Positions 1-9,342 of a stretch of 36,239 nt of DNA are shown piece after piece. Where the stretch lies: NCBI GenBank assembly GCA_018713795.1, contig DVOE01000035.1:1-36239 (forward strand), read 5' to 3'. The number at the start of each line of letters is the position of its first letter. Within the stretch, counting starts at the first letter, position 1. A program made the translations under genes and the position numbers. Below the pieces are notes generated by a model. It was not told the origin of the DNA and did no database searches. It saw only the letters and a list, made by a program, of their open reading frames with translations. The stretch is from Candidatus Limadaptatus stercoripullorum (GTDB lineage Bacteria; Bacillota; Clostridia; Christensenellales; CAG-917).

Positions 1-53
1 GAGTGCGCCACGATAAGCGTGAGTATCGCACCCGCGTATGTCGTGCATGATAC

Positions 54-66
54 GGGGACTGTCCCC
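54..66. repeat. Perfect short palindrome GGGGAC-T-GTCCCC (possible REP-like element)
   Basis: Seen directly: ggggactgtcccc, two 6-nt inverted arms around one central base, in an ORF-poor region. Confidence 0.5.
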
Positions 67-156
67 TATTCCGCGTGGGGGAGGAAAACCCGAAGGGAAG
101 GAGGGGGTCTGTATTCCCATGCTCGGGGCAGTCTGCCGGATCGAGGGTGCTTGACT

Positions 157-285
157 TCGCACTTCCTCATTCGAAGCTCTCCCGGGGTCCCCAAAAAGTA
201 CCGCAGGGCGCTCTGCGCCCGAGACTAATGCGAACTCGCACACACTTATTCGAAGCAATTCGGGGCCCCCAAAAAGTACCGGAGG
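157..285. repeat. Two degenerate ~50-bp direct repeats (157-207 and 235-285) sharing the core ccccaaaaagtaccg
   Basis: tcgcacttcctcattcgaagctctcccggggtccccaaaaagtaccgcagg versus tcgcacacacttattcgaagcaattcggggcccccaaaaagtaccggagg. An inverted partner (actttttgggg) follows at ~307-317. Confidence 0.65.
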
Positions 286-318
286 CAAGCAACGCGAGCC
301 GAGGACACTTTTTGGGGT

Positions 319-342
319 AAAAAAGCCGCCCCGAAGGACGGC
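319..342 (-). terminator. Rho-independent terminator downstream of tRNA-Glu
   Basis: Minus strand GCCGTCC-TTCG-GGGCGGC followed by TTTTTT. Confidence 0.8.
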
Positions 343-351
343 TTTGATTCT

Positions 352-427
352 TGGTACCTCCATGGGGAATCGAACCCCAGATTCCGCCGTGAGAGGGCGA
401 CGTCTTAACCGCTTGACCATGGAGGCA
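352..427 (-). tRNA. tRNA-Glu (anticodon CTC), 3' CCA encoded
   Basis: Minus strand TGCCTCCATGGTCAAGCGGTTAAGACGTCGCCCTCTCACGGCGGAATCTGGGGTTCGATTCCCCATGGAGGTACCA. 7-bp acceptor stem, GGTTCGATTCC T-arm, anticodon loop CTCTCAC. Confidence 0.95.
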
Positions 428-507
428 TATCCGCAGTGAGGTGATGATATCACATTATCTCACCGCGCGCAAGCGAATTCGCGTGTTTTTTGCAAACTTG
501 CGGGCCG

Positions 508-957
508 TCAGCCTTCGACGAGACGGCGTTTGCGGTCGGCGATGAGCTTCAGCCCCTCGTTGTACTGCTTCTCCACACCGTCAAGGATGTTGAACGCGAG
601 CGAGCGCGCCTCGTAGTCCATCTTGATGTAATTGTTTTTCGCCTCTTCGCGCATGGACTCGGCTTCCTCGGTGGCGCGGCGGGTTATCTCGGACTCGGAG
701 ATGAGTTTGCGCGCGTGTTCCTCGGCGGCGTCCATGGTCTTGTTGGCGTACTCCTCGGCTTTGGCGAGGATGTCTTCGCGCTCCTTTTTGATCTGCTCCG
801 CCTCTTTGAGCACGATGGGATAGCTCGCGCGGAAGCGGGTGAGCAGGTCGAGCATAGCCTGTCTGTTGACGAGGATATCCGTGGAGCTGAACGCGGCTTT
901 TTTTGCTTTGAGCACGGTGCTCTCCATTTCGTTGAGCAGCATTTCGATGGTTTCCAT
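508..957 (-). CDS. Coiled-coil/ATP synthase b-subunit-like hypothetical protein
   Basis: 149 aa, charged alpha-helical sequence (KAEEYANKTMDAAEEHARKLISESE); directly downstream of rsmD-coaD. Confidence 0.75.
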   Translation of the reverse strand: METIEMLLNEMESTVLKAKKAAFSSTDILVNRQAMLDLLTRFRASYPIVLKEAEQIKKEREDILAKAEEYANKTMDAAEEHARKLISESEITRRATEEAESMREEAKNNYIKMDYEARSLAFNILDGVEKQYNEGLKLIADRKRRLVEG

Positions 958-963
958 AGGCGT

Positions 964-1980
964 TTACGCGGTCGCGTCCCCCTTTTTTCGTTTGTTGTCG
1001 AGGATGTCCCCGACTGTGATTATAGCACCTTCCGGCAGAAGACGGAAGTCCCCCTTTCGGAGAGCTTCGCGCGCCGCCGTGGAAGATATCTCTCCCGAGA
1101 TGTCCGGCGAGACGAAAACGGTGTCCGCTCCCCTCTCGCGGTTGTAGTCGGACATTGCGCTCTCGTACTCGTCCGGCTCGCCGCCCCTGAGCCCTCTGAC
1201 CAGGGCGTCCGCGCCTTCGCGCTTCATGGCGTCCACCGCCGTGTCTTCGGAGAAGATCACCCTTGCCCGCGGCTCGTCCGAAAGCGCCGCCCGCGCTATC
1301 GCCACCCTCTCATCGGGTGTGAACATGCACTCCTTTTCGGGGTTGACGAGGCACGCCACCACGACCTCGTCGAACAGCCTCAGCGCCTCTTTCACCACCG
1401 CCTCGTGCCCGCGCGTGAAGGGATCGAAAGTCCCCGTCACCATGCCGACCGTCTTCTTTCTCACGAAATCCACCGTCACGGCGCCCATCCTCTTCTCGCG
1501 GGAAACGGCGCCCTCCTGCGGTTCGTACCGTCTGTCCGAGGAATGCTCGTAGCAGATCACTCCGTCCTCTTCGAGCAGCCCGCGGGCAAAGATCTCGGAG
1601 ACGGCTTTCTCACCGAGCCCCGACCCGTAAGGCGGATCGATAAAGACGATGTCGAAGCGTCCGTCAAGGCGTCCGAGCGCGGCGGCGTAGTCCGCCTGCA
1701 CCACTCTGAAATTGCCGTCCAGCCCCTTGAGATTGCGGTGCACGAGCGCCACGCTCTCGGGGCTCATGTCCACGAAGATCACCTCGTCCGCACCGCGCGA
1801 GACGCACTCTATGCCGAGCGCGCCGCTGCCCGCAAAAAGGTCGAGCACGCGCGCACCCGGGATGCGCGGAGCCAGGATGTTGAACACCGTCTCCTTTATC
1901 CTGTCCGTGGTGGGACGCACCTCGTTGTCCCTCGGCGGGATGAGTTTGCGCCCGCGGTATCTTCCGCTGATGATCCTCAT
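964..1980 (-). CDS. rsmD-coaD: Fused 16S rRNA (guanine966-N2)-methyltransferase RsmD / phosphopantetheine adenylyltransferase CoaD
   Basis: N-terminal half MRIISGRYRGRKL...VLDLFAGSGALGIE...DPPYGSGL (RsmD). C-terminal half GTFDPFTRGHEAVV...VNPEKECMFTPDERV...VRGLRGGEPDEYE...ISSTAAREAL (CoaD). One uninterrupted 338-aa frame. Confidence 0.9.
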   Translation of the reverse strand: MRIISGRYRGRKLIPPRDNEVRPTTDRIKETVFNILAPRIPGARVLDLFAGSGALGIECVSRGADEVIFVDMSPESVALVHRNLKGLDGNFRVVQADYAAALGRLDGRFDIVFIDPPYGSGLGEKAVSEIFARGLLEEDGVICYEHSSDRRYEPQEGAVSREKRMGAVTVDFVRKKTVGMVTGTFDPFTRGHEAVVKEALRLFDEVVVACLVNPEKECMFTPDERVAIARAALSDEPRARVIFSEDTAVDAMKREGADALVRGLRGGEPDEYESAMSDYNRERGADTVFVSPDISGEISSTAAREALRKGDFRLLPEGAIITVGDILDNKRKKGDATA

Positions 1981-1981
1981 G

Positions 1982-2554
1982 CTATTCTCCGAAAAACGGG
2001 TTTATCTCCGCATTTTCGCCTCTTAAGATCTCTTTTTCGGTGATAATGAGATCGAGAGGGATATCGTGCGGCAGCGTTTGGACGCCGGTGACGCGCTGCG
2101 CGGAGAAGGCGAGCCCTATCTTAGTGCACTCCCTTCCCGCAAGGAATCTGTCGTAGTAACCTCCGCCGTGTCCCACCCTCCTCATACCGTCGAAGGCGAC
2201 GAGGGGGACGATCGCGAGGTCGATGACATCCGTTGCCCTGCCGCGCGCGGGTTCCTCTATGCCGAAGCGGTTTTTGCGGAAATCGGTGTAGGGAGTTATG
2301 ACCACCGCCTGCATTTCCCTCCCGACGACGCGGGGGACGCTGACCGTGCGCTCGAGCGCAAGCAACAGCCCCACTATCTCGTAGGTGTCGGGCTCGCCCT
2401 CTTTTGAAAGAAAGACGAAAGGACGGCGGGCGCGTTTGAACTCGTCGAGAGAAGTGAGCGCGTCGGCTATCGCACCGCTCGCCCATTCCCTTTCCGCGTC
2501 GCTCATCGCAGCCACCGCCGCGCGAGCTGCCGATCTCGCCTCACCTTTGGTCAT
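1982..2554 (-). CDS. 5-formyltetrahydrofolate cyclo-ligase
   Basis: 190 aa; KNRFGIEEP...DLAIVPLVAFDGMRRVGHGGGYYDRFLAG motif. Confidence 0.9.
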   Translation of the reverse strand: MTKGEARSAARAAVAAMSDAEREWASGAIADALTSLDEFKRARRPFVFLSKEGEPDTYEIVGLLLALERTVSVPRVVGREMQAVVITPYTDFRKNRFGIEEPARGRATDVIDLAIVPLVAFDGMRRVGHGGGYYDRFLAGRECTKIGLAFSAQRVTGVQTLPHDIPLDLIITEKEILRGENAEINPFFGE

Positions 2555-3536
2555 CCGTATATATCCTCTTTGCCCTGCCGCCGAAGCCGGTCAGGATGTC
2601 GTAGTCCACCGTGCCCTGCATGTCGGCGAGTTCCCGAGCGGTCAGTTCCTCGCCCAGCAGCACCGCCGTCTCGCCGGGGCGCACGCATCTGTCTCCTGTG
2701 TCCACGGCGAACATATCCATGCAAACACTGCCGAGGGAGGGATATCTCACTCCGCCTATCACGGCTGCCGTTCTCGCCCTTCGCACTCCGTCGGCATACC
2801 CGCCGAGCACGACGGCTATGCAGGTGTCACGGGCGAGGGGCATGAGCCCGTAACCCACCGTATCGCCCGCCTTTGCCCGCCGCGAGGCGATGACTCGGCT
2901 CTCCACCCTCATCGCGCCCGCATACGCGGCATGTCCCACGCGCACCATGTCGTACAGCGCGCCGGGGAAATCAAGCGTCCCCGAAGAGGCGATGTGCAGC
3001 AGCGCCCTGGGAAATGTCCTCCGCGAAGCCGCCGCCACCCTGCCGAAGCGGGCGAGCTGGCTTTTGCTCGGAGCGCCGAAGTGCGAGTAGCACCCCTCGG
3101 GCGCCAGCCCCAGCCGGGCTGCGCGGGCGCACACTTTCGCCGCGTCCTCCGCAGGGAAACCCAGGCGGTGCATTCCCGTGTCGAATTTGAGATGGAAGGC
3201 GGGCGGACGGCGCATGGCGGCGAGCGCGTCGAGTCCCGACTCGTCGCACACGGCTACCGTGAGCCCGAGATCCGCCGCCTCGGCATATTCCGAAGCGTCC
3301 GCCGCCGCGACCAGCACGGGAGCGGTAACGCCGCTCTCGCGAAGCGCCCTGCCCTCCTCGAGGACGGCGACGCCGAGCATGTCCGCGTCGCTTTCGAGGG
3401 CGCGCGCCACCCTCTTCATGCCGTGCCCGTAGGCGTCGGCTTTGACCATGAGCAGCACCCTGCCGCCCGTAGCGGCGCGCACGGCGGCGACATTGCGCCT
3501 GATCCTTGCGAGATCGACTTTGATGAGCAGTTCCAA
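2541..3536 (-). CDS. alr: Alanine racemase
   Basis: VKADAYGHG PLP-lysine motif, FHLKFDTGMHRLGF, SLGSVCMDMFAVD. Likely TTG start at 3536 (SD GGAGG upstream); the open frame extends to 3572. Confidence 0.92.
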   Translation of the reverse strand: MELLIKVDLARIRRNVAAVRAATGGRVLLMVKADAYGHGMKRVARALESDADMLGVAVLEEGRALRESGVTAPVLVAAADASEYAEAADLGLTVAVCDESGLDALAAMRRPPAFHLKFDTGMHRLGFPAEDAAKVCARAARLGLAPEGCYSHFGAPSKSQLARFGRVAAASRRTFPRALLHIASSGTLDFPGALYDMVRVGHAAYAGAMRVESRVIASRRAKAGDTVGYGLMPLARDTCIAVVLGGYADGVRRARTAAVIGGVRYPSLGSVCMDMFAVDTGDRCVRPGETAVLLGEELTARELADMQGTVDYDILTGFGGRAKRIYTDDQR

Positions 3537-3600
3537 GACCCGCCTCCGCGCCCGACACGGCGCATACGGCACATCTTATGCCGGACTGCCCTCCGAGTTG

Positions 3601-3984
3601 TCAGCCGAGCAGCTTTTGAGCGCGTTCCGCCTCGTCGGTCTTGAAGAGGATGAGCGCCTTGCCGCCCTTTCTCGAATAGGAGTAGACATACTCGAGATTG
3701 ACGCCCTCTTTGCTGAGCAAGCCGAGGGTGGCGGTGAGAGCGCCGGGAGCGTCGTCCACTTCGACGGCGACGAGATCGGTGTCCGCCACGGTGAAACCTG
3801 CGGCGGTAAGCGCCTTTTTGGCGGCGGGGTTATCGTCCGTGATGATGCGCACTATGCCGAAATCGCGGGTGTCTGCGATGTGGAGCGACTCCACATTTAT
3901 ACCCGCGTCGGACAGCGCGGCGAGCATCGCGGCGAGTCTGCCTTTACGGTTTTCGAGAAATACCGCTATCTGATTGACGAGCAT
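3601..3984 (-). CDS. ACT domain protein (tandem ACT)
   Basis: 127 aa; NQIAVFLENRKGRLAAMLAALSDAGINVESLHIADT then a second ACT-like repeat (VAVEVDDAPGALTATLGLLSKEGVNLEYVYSY). SD GGAGGAACC-ATG. Confidence 0.88.
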   Translation of the reverse strand: MLVNQIAVFLENRKGRLAAMLAALSDAGINVESLHIADTRDFGIVRIITDDNPAAKKALTAAGFTVADTDLVAVEVDDAPGALTATLGLLSKEGVNLEYVYSYSRKGGKALILFKTDEAERAQKLLG

Positions 3985-4001
3985 GGTTCCTCCTTATCCG
4001 C

Positions 4002-5306
4002 TCAGATGGAGCGTTTGTCGATTATCCTCACCGTCTTACCGGTGGAAAGGGGCAGGCTGTCGGGGGAGACGAGGGTTATCTTTGCGCCGACGCCGAGGTT
4101 GCCCATCATGTCGTGCTCTATCCTGCGGCGCACTTCTTCCACCTTCCTGACCTCATCGGAGAACACGGAGGGCGCGAGCTCGACCTGTATCTCCATGGTG
4201 TCGAGGTTCTTCTGTCTGTCCACGATGATCTGATAGTGCGAGCCGATGATCTCTTTGATGTTCATGAGCACGGACTCGATCTGCGACGGGAAGACATTGA
4301 CGCCGCGGATGATGAGCATATCGTCCGTCCTGCCGCTCACTCTCTTCATGCGGCAAAGCGTCCTGCCGCAGTCGCACTTGTCGTGATTGAGCGCGCTGAT
4401 GTCGCGGGTGCGGTAGCGGATGAGAGGCATCCCCTGCTTGCGCAGCGTGGTGAACACCAGCTCGCCGTCCGTCTTGTCGGGCACCGGCTTCAGCGTCGCG
4501 GGATCGACGATCTCGGGATAGAAGAAATCTTCCATGACATGCAGTCCCCAGCCCTCGCCGCAGCTCATGGACACGCCGGGTCCGCTGATCTCGGAAAGCC
4601 CGTAGATGTCGTATGCCGTGATGTTGAGCTTGCGCTCTATCTCGCGTTTCATGTCCTCCGACCACGGCTCGGCGCCGAATATACCGCGCTTGAGCTTGAA
4701 CTCGGAGATGTCCATGCCCGCCTTCTCGATCTCCTCGCCTATGACCATGGCGTAGGAGGGAGTGCACGCGAGCGTGGTGGCGCCGAAATCCTTGAGCAGC
4801 GTGATCTGGCGCATGGTGTTGCCGGCGGACGCGGGCACGGTCATGGAACCGAGCTTCTCGGAACCGTAATGCAGCCCGAGACCGCCCGTGAACAGCCCGT
4901 AGCCGTAGGACACATGGACGATGTCGTCCTTGTCGCATCCCGCCATGACGAGGGCGCGCGCGGCGCACTCCGCCCAGTCGTCGATGTCGCGGTTGGTGAG
5001 CCCGACGACGGTGAGTTTGCCGGTGGTGCCGCTCGATGCGTGCACCCTTGCGATCTCGCTCTTGGGGAGCGCGAAGCAGCCGAAAGGATAGTTCGCCCTG
5101 AGGTCCGCCTTGGTGGTGAACGGCAGTTTGTCTATGTCCTCGATTCCCTTTATGTCGCCGGGTTCAAGACCTATGGCGTCCATCTTGGCGCGGTAGTAAG
5201 GAGCGCCTTCGTACATCCTCTTCACCGCGTCGACCAGCCTTGCGGACTGCAACGCCGTCATCTCGTCGCGGGACATGGTCTCGTGTTTCTCGTCAAAATA
5301 TCTCAT
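4002..5306 (-). CDS. paaK: Phenylacetate-CoA ligase family protein
   Basis: SSGTTGKLTVVGLT, GAEPWSEDMKREIE, YDIYGLSEISGPGV, YRTRDIS. Start ATG 5306 overlaps the iorB stop (ATGA); the open frame extends to 5327. Confidence 0.92.
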   Translation of the reverse strand: MRYFDEKHETMSRDEMTALQSARLVDAVKRMYEGAPYYRAKMDAIGLEPGDIKGIEDIDKLPFTTKADLRANYPFGCFALPKSEIARVHASSGTTGKLTVVGLTNRDIDDWAECAARALVMAGCDKDDIVHVSYGYGLFTGGLGLHYGSEKLGSMTVPASAGNTMRQITLLKDFGATTLACTPSYAMVIGEEIEKAGMDISEFKLKRGIFGAEPWSEDMKREIERKLNITAYDIYGLSEISGPGVSMSCGEGWGLHVMEDFFYPEIVDPATLKPVPDKTDGELVFTTLRKQGMPLIRYRTRDISALNHDKCDCGRTLCRMKRVSGRTDDMLIIRGVNVFPSQIESVLMNIKEIIGSHYQIIVDRQKNLDTMEIQVELAPSVFSDEVRKVEEVRRRIEHDMMGNLGVGAKITLVSPDSLPLSTGKTVRIIDKRSI

Positions 5307-5890
5307 ATCTTTTCCTCGCAGTCGCAAGCGTATCCTCTGCCGAGCGCTATGCGGTTGATATCGTAGAATTTGGGTTTGACGGCGGCTTTGAGCGCCGCTT
5401 CCGCGTCGGCGATGTCCACGCCGAGCACTTTCGCGAGCGCGCCTATCATGACGACATTCACGCTCTTCAGGCTGCCCGCCGCCTCGGCTTCCGCCGCGGC
5501 GTCGAGCGCGTATACCCTGCCCGCCCGGGCTTTGAGCTCGGAAAGGATGTTTTCGGGATACTTCCGCGCGCCGGTGATGACGGGCATGGGCAGTATGCGC
5601 TGAGTGTTGACCAGCACCGTGCCGCCCTCTTTGAGGTAATTGATATAGCGCAGGGCTTCCAGCTCCTCGAACGCCAGGATGACATCCGCGTCGCCGAGAC
5701 CCACGATGGGGCTCGCGACCTCGGGCGCTATCTTGACATGGGTGACCACGCTGCCGCCGCGCTGGGACATGCCGTGCACTTCGCTGAGCTTGCAGTCGCT
5801 CCCTAGCCTCTCGGCGAGAGCGCCGAGAATGCGCGAGGCGAGCAGAGTGCCCTGTCCGCCCACTCCTACGATGAGAATGTTGCTTTTCAT
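5303..5890 (-). CDS. iorB: Indolepyruvate ferredoxin oxidoreductase, beta subunit
   Basis: MKSNILIVGVGGQGTLLASRILG...SEVHGMSQRGGSVVTHVK. Start at 5890 by ATGA overlap with iorA. The longer ORF to 6604 is antisense/out-of-frame extension. Confidence 0.92.
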   Translation of the reverse strand: MKSNILIVGVGGQGTLLASRILGALAERLGSDCKLSEVHGMSQRGGSVVTHVKIAPEVASPIVGLGDADVILAFEELEALRYINYLKEGGTVLVNTQRILPMPVITGARKYPENILSELKARAGRVYALDAAAEAEAAGSLKSVNVVMIGALAKVLGVDIADAEAALKAAVKPKFYDINRIALGRGYACDCEEKI

Positions 5891-7608
5891 CTTGCGCCCT
5901 CCTTTATCGCGTCGAACCTGCACACTTCGGTGCACAGCCCGCAGCCCACGCAAAGCGCGGGGTTTATCCTCGCCGAACCGTCCTCCTGTTTCTCGATGGC
6001 GGGGCAGCCGAGGCGCAGACACATCCCGCACTTGCGGCAGCCGTCCACCTTCATGGCGGGAGGATAGTTCCTGTCGAGCAGCGCGCAGGGACGGCGGGCG
6101 ACTATGACGGACACCCCGTCCGCCGCGGTCTCTTCCTTCACCGCCTTTTCGACGGCGGCGAGGTCGTAGCTGTCCACGACGCGCACGCTGTCCGCGCCCG
6201 CGACCTTGCAAAACTCCACGATATCGAGTATCTTGGCAGGCTCCTGCTTGAGCGTGTAGCCCGTCGCGGGATGCTGCTGATGCCCGGTCATGCCGGTGGT
6301 GGAGTTGTCGAGGATGATGAGCGTGATATTGCTCTTGTTGTACGCCGCGTTGATGAGCCCGGTTATACCGCTGTGGATGAAAGTGCTGTCGCCGATGACC
6401 GCGACCGTCTTTTTGGACTGCTCTCTCCCGCGCGCCTTTTCGAAACCGTGGGCTATGCCGACGCTCGCGCCCATGCACAGCACGGTGTCCACCGCCGAGA
6501 GCGGCGGCTGCGCGCCGAGGGTGTAGCATCCGATGTCCGCCGACACGGTGAGTTTGAGCTTTGAAAGCACATAAAACACCCCGCGGTGCGGGCAGCCCGC
6601 ACACATGACCGGCGGACGGACGGGAAGATCGAGCTTTTCGGCGTTCACCTTTTTGCCGAGAAGTTTTTCGGCTATGATCGCCGTGGACAGCTCGCCCTGA
6701 CGCGAGAAAATGTTCTTGCCCTCGCAGGCGATGCCGGCGGCTTTAAGAGTGTCCTCGATGAAGGGCTCGAGCTCCTCGACGACGACCAGCCTGTCCACCT
6801 TGGCGGCGAACTCGCGCACTCTGTCCAGCGCGACGGGATAGACGATGCCGAGCTTGAGCACGGACGCCTCGGGGAGCGCCTCGCGCACATACTCATAGAC
6901 CACGCCCGAACACACCACGCCGAGCGAACGCGAACGCATTTCCTCGCGCACTATGTCCATGCCGTTAACATCCGCGGCGAGCCTGTCCTCGCGCGCTTCG
7001 ACGGCGACATGCCTGCCTATCGCCGAGGCGGGCATCATGGTGTACTTCTTTATGTCCTTGACATACTCGCGCAGGGGCACTTCGCGCCTCTCCCCCGTCT
7101 CCACGAAACTCTGGGAATGCGCAAGACGGGTGGTCGTCCTGACGAAGACAGGCGTGTCGTACTTCTCCGAAAGCTCGAAGGCGAGCTCGGTGAACGCCTT
7201 GGCTTCGGCGCTGTCTGCGGGCTCGAGGAGAGGGATATGCGCGCTTCTCGCGTAGAACCTCGTGTCCTGCTCGTTCTGCGAGCTGTGCATCCCGGGATCG
7301 TCCGCCGCGAGCACGACCAGCCCCCCGTTGACGCCGGTGTAGGCGGCGGTGAACAGCGGATCAGCGGCGACATTGACGCCGACATGCTTCATGCACGCCA
7401 TCGCGCGCGCCCCCGCAAAGGACGCGCCGACCGCCACTTCGAGAGCGACTTTCTCGTTTGGCGCCCACTCGGCGTACACTTCGTCGTAGTGCGAAATGTA
7501 CTCGCTGACCTCCGTGGACGGCGTGCCGGGATAGGCGGAGACCACTCTGACTCCCGCCTCGTAAGCGCCCCGCGCCACGGCTTCGTTGCCAAGCATAAGT
7601 TTTCTCAT
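5887..7608 (-). CDS. iorA: Indolepyruvate ferredoxin oxidoreductase, alpha subunit
   Basis: 573 aa; MLGNEAVARGAYEAGVRVVSAYPGTPSTEV, ThDP motif GDSTFIHSGITGLINAAYNKSN, C-terminal ferredoxin motif CRKCGMCLRLGCPA...CVGCGLCTEVC. Confidence 0.95.
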   Translation of the reverse strand: MRKLMLGNEAVARGAYEAGVRVVSAYPGTPSTEVSEYISHYDEVYAEWAPNEKVALEVAVGASFAGARAMACMKHVGVNVAADPLFTAAYTGVNGGLVVLAADDPGMHSSQNEQDTRFYARSAHIPLLEPADSAEAKAFTELAFELSEKYDTPVFVRTTTRLAHSQSFVETGERREVPLREYVKDIKKYTMMPASAIGRHVAVEAREDRLAADVNGMDIVREEMRSRSLGVVCSGVVYEYVREALPEASVLKLGIVYPVALDRVREFAAKVDRLVVVEELEPFIEDTLKAAGIACEGKNIFSRQGELSTAIIAEKLLGKKVNAEKLDLPVRPPVMCAGCPHRGVFYVLSKLKLTVSADIGCYTLGAQPPLSAVDTVLCMGASVGIAHGFEKARGREQSKKTVAVIGDSTFIHSGITGLINAAYNKSNITLIILDNSTTGMTGHQQHPATGYTLKQEPAKILDIVEFCKVAGADSVRVVDSYDLAAVEKAVKEETAADGVSVIVARRPCALLDRNYPPAMKVDGCRKCGMCLRLGCPAIEKQEDGSARINPALCVGCGLCTEVCRFDAIKEGAR

Positions 7609-7676
7609 ATTTCTTCCTTTCTCCGCGCAAAGCGCGGTTTATTGATCCTTTTAGTGCGGACGAACTCCGCGTTTTG

Positions 7677-9317
7677 TCATCTTGTGACCTGCACCTCGAC
7701 GAGCGGCTCCGCCCCGCAGTACTTCTCGCGGAGCTTGGGTTTTTCGATCTTGCCCGTCGCGTTGCGCGGCACTTTGTCGAAGATTATGCGGCGGGGGCGC
7801 TTGTAGCGCGGCAGCCCTCCGCAGAACGCGGCGATATCCTCTTCGGTGACCGAAGTGCACTCGGGCTTGAGCTCGACTATGGCTGCGGCGATCTCGCCGA
7901 GACGCTCGTCGGGCAGCCCTATCACCGCCACATCGCGCACATAGTCGCAGGAGCGGATATAGTCCTCGATCTGCACGGGATAGAGGTTTTCGCCGCCCGT
8001 TATGATGACATCCTTCTTGCGGTCGACGAGGTAGATGAACCCCTCCTCGTCCTCGCGCGCCATGTCGCCGGTGTACAACCATCCGTCGCCGAGCACCGCC
8101 CGGGTCGCCTTTTCGTCCTTGTAGTAGCACACCATGACGCCGTCGCCCTTGACCGCGAGTTCGCCCACTTCTCCGCGCGGGACATCGCGGCGCTTGTCGT
8201 CCACGATGCGGGTCTGCCAGCCGTAGCCCGCCACGCCTATCGCGCCCACCTTGCGGATATTCTCCACGCCGAGGTGCACGCAGCCGGGACCTATGCTCTC
8301 GCTGAGCCCGTAGTTGGTGTCGTATTGATGGGCGGGGAAGACCTTCATCCACCTCTGGATGAGGCTTGGCGGCACGGGCTGAGCGCCTATGTGCATCAGT
8401 CTCCAATGCGAGAGGTCGTAGTCGGAAAGTTTTATCTCGCCGCTGTCTATCGCGTCGAGGATATCCTGCGCCCACGGCACGAGCAGCCAGACTATGGACA
8501 CCTTCTCGTCGCTGACCGCGCCGAGTATCCACCTCGGGGAGACGCCTTTAAGGAGCACCGCGCGGCTGCCGCTTACCAGCGAGCCGAACCAATGCATCTT
8601 GGCGCCCGTGTGATAGAGCGGCGGTATGCAGAGGAAGACATCTTCCCTCGTCTGGGAGTGGTGTTTCTGTTCGGTGATCGCGGCGCGCATGAGCGCCTTG
8701 TGGCGGTGCAGGATCGCCTTGGGGAAGCCGGTGGTGCCGCTCGAGAAATAGATGGCGGCGTAGTCCTCGTCGTCGTAGGACACGGCGGGCTTTTCCGCGG
8801 ACTCGGCTGCGGCGAGCAGCTCATAGCTCTCCGCGAATGACGGGCAATCCTCGCCGACGAACAGCATCCCTTCCACCTTTTTGAGCTCGCCGAACACGCT
8901 CTCCAGCCTGCCTATGAACTCCTTGCCGAACACCAAAACGGTGACATCCGCAAGGTCGAGACAGTACTTGATCTCGCCCTCGGTGTAGCGGTAGTTGAGG
9001 GGCACGGCGATGCCGCCTGCTTTGAGCACGCCGAAGTACACGGGCAGCCATTCCAGGCAGTTCATGAGAAGTATGCCCACCTTCTCTCCCCTTCTCAGCC
9101 CTTTGGAGAGCAGGAGATTGGCAAAGCGGTTCGCCTTCTCGTCGAACTCCCGCCAGGTCATCTCGCGGCGGTGTTCCTCGTAAGGGGTGACCTCGACGAG
9201 GGAGTAGTCCTTCCAGGTGAGGGCGTGTTTCTCTTTGAGTTCGGGGTTTATCTCGACGAGACAGACCTCGTCTCCGAATTCTTTTGCGTTTCTTTCAAGG
9301 AAATCCGTGATCGGCAT
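7677..9317 (-). CDS. AMP-dependent acyl-CoA synthetase/ligase
   Basis: 546 aa; YFSSGTTGFPKAILHRH, YGLSESIGPG, LYTGDMAREDEEGFIYLVDRKKDVIITGGENLYPVQIE. Confidence 0.92.
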   Translation of the reverse strand: MPITDFLERNAKEFGDEVCLVEINPELKEKHALTWKDYSLVEVTPYEEHRREMTWREFDEKANRFANLLLSKGLRRGEKVGILLMNCLEWLPVYFGVLKAGGIAVPLNYRYTEGEIKYCLDLADVTVLVFGKEFIGRLESVFGELKKVEGMLFVGEDCPSFAESYELLAAAESAEKPAVSYDDEDYAAIYFSSGTTGFPKAILHRHKALMRAAITEQKHHSQTREDVFLCIPPLYHTGAKMHWFGSLVSGSRAVLLKGVSPRWILGAVSDEKVSIVWLLVPWAQDILDAIDSGEIKLSDYDLSHWRLMHIGAQPVPPSLIQRWMKVFPAHQYDTNYGLSESIGPGCVHLGVENIRKVGAIGVAGYGWQTRIVDDKRRDVPRGEVGELAVKGDGVMVCYYKDEKATRAVLGDGWLYTGDMAREDEEGFIYLVDRKKDVIITGGENLYPVQIEDYIRSCDYVRDVAVIGLPDERLGEIAAAIVELKPECTSVTEEDIAAFCGGLPRYKRPRRIIFDKVPRNATGKIEKPKLREKYCGAEPLVEVQVTR

Positions 9318-9342
9318 ATCCCTTTTCTCCTCTCCTCGGTCG

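Noticed and set aside
19-320. ORFs 19-228 and 75-320 on the plus strand
   Set aside because: They overlap each other and the repeat cluster, have low-complexity translations and no recognisable domain.
5891-6604. N-terminal extension of the 433-aa ORF at 5303-6604
   Set aside because: The extension is an out-of-frame reading of iorA; the IorB homology begins at ATG 5890.
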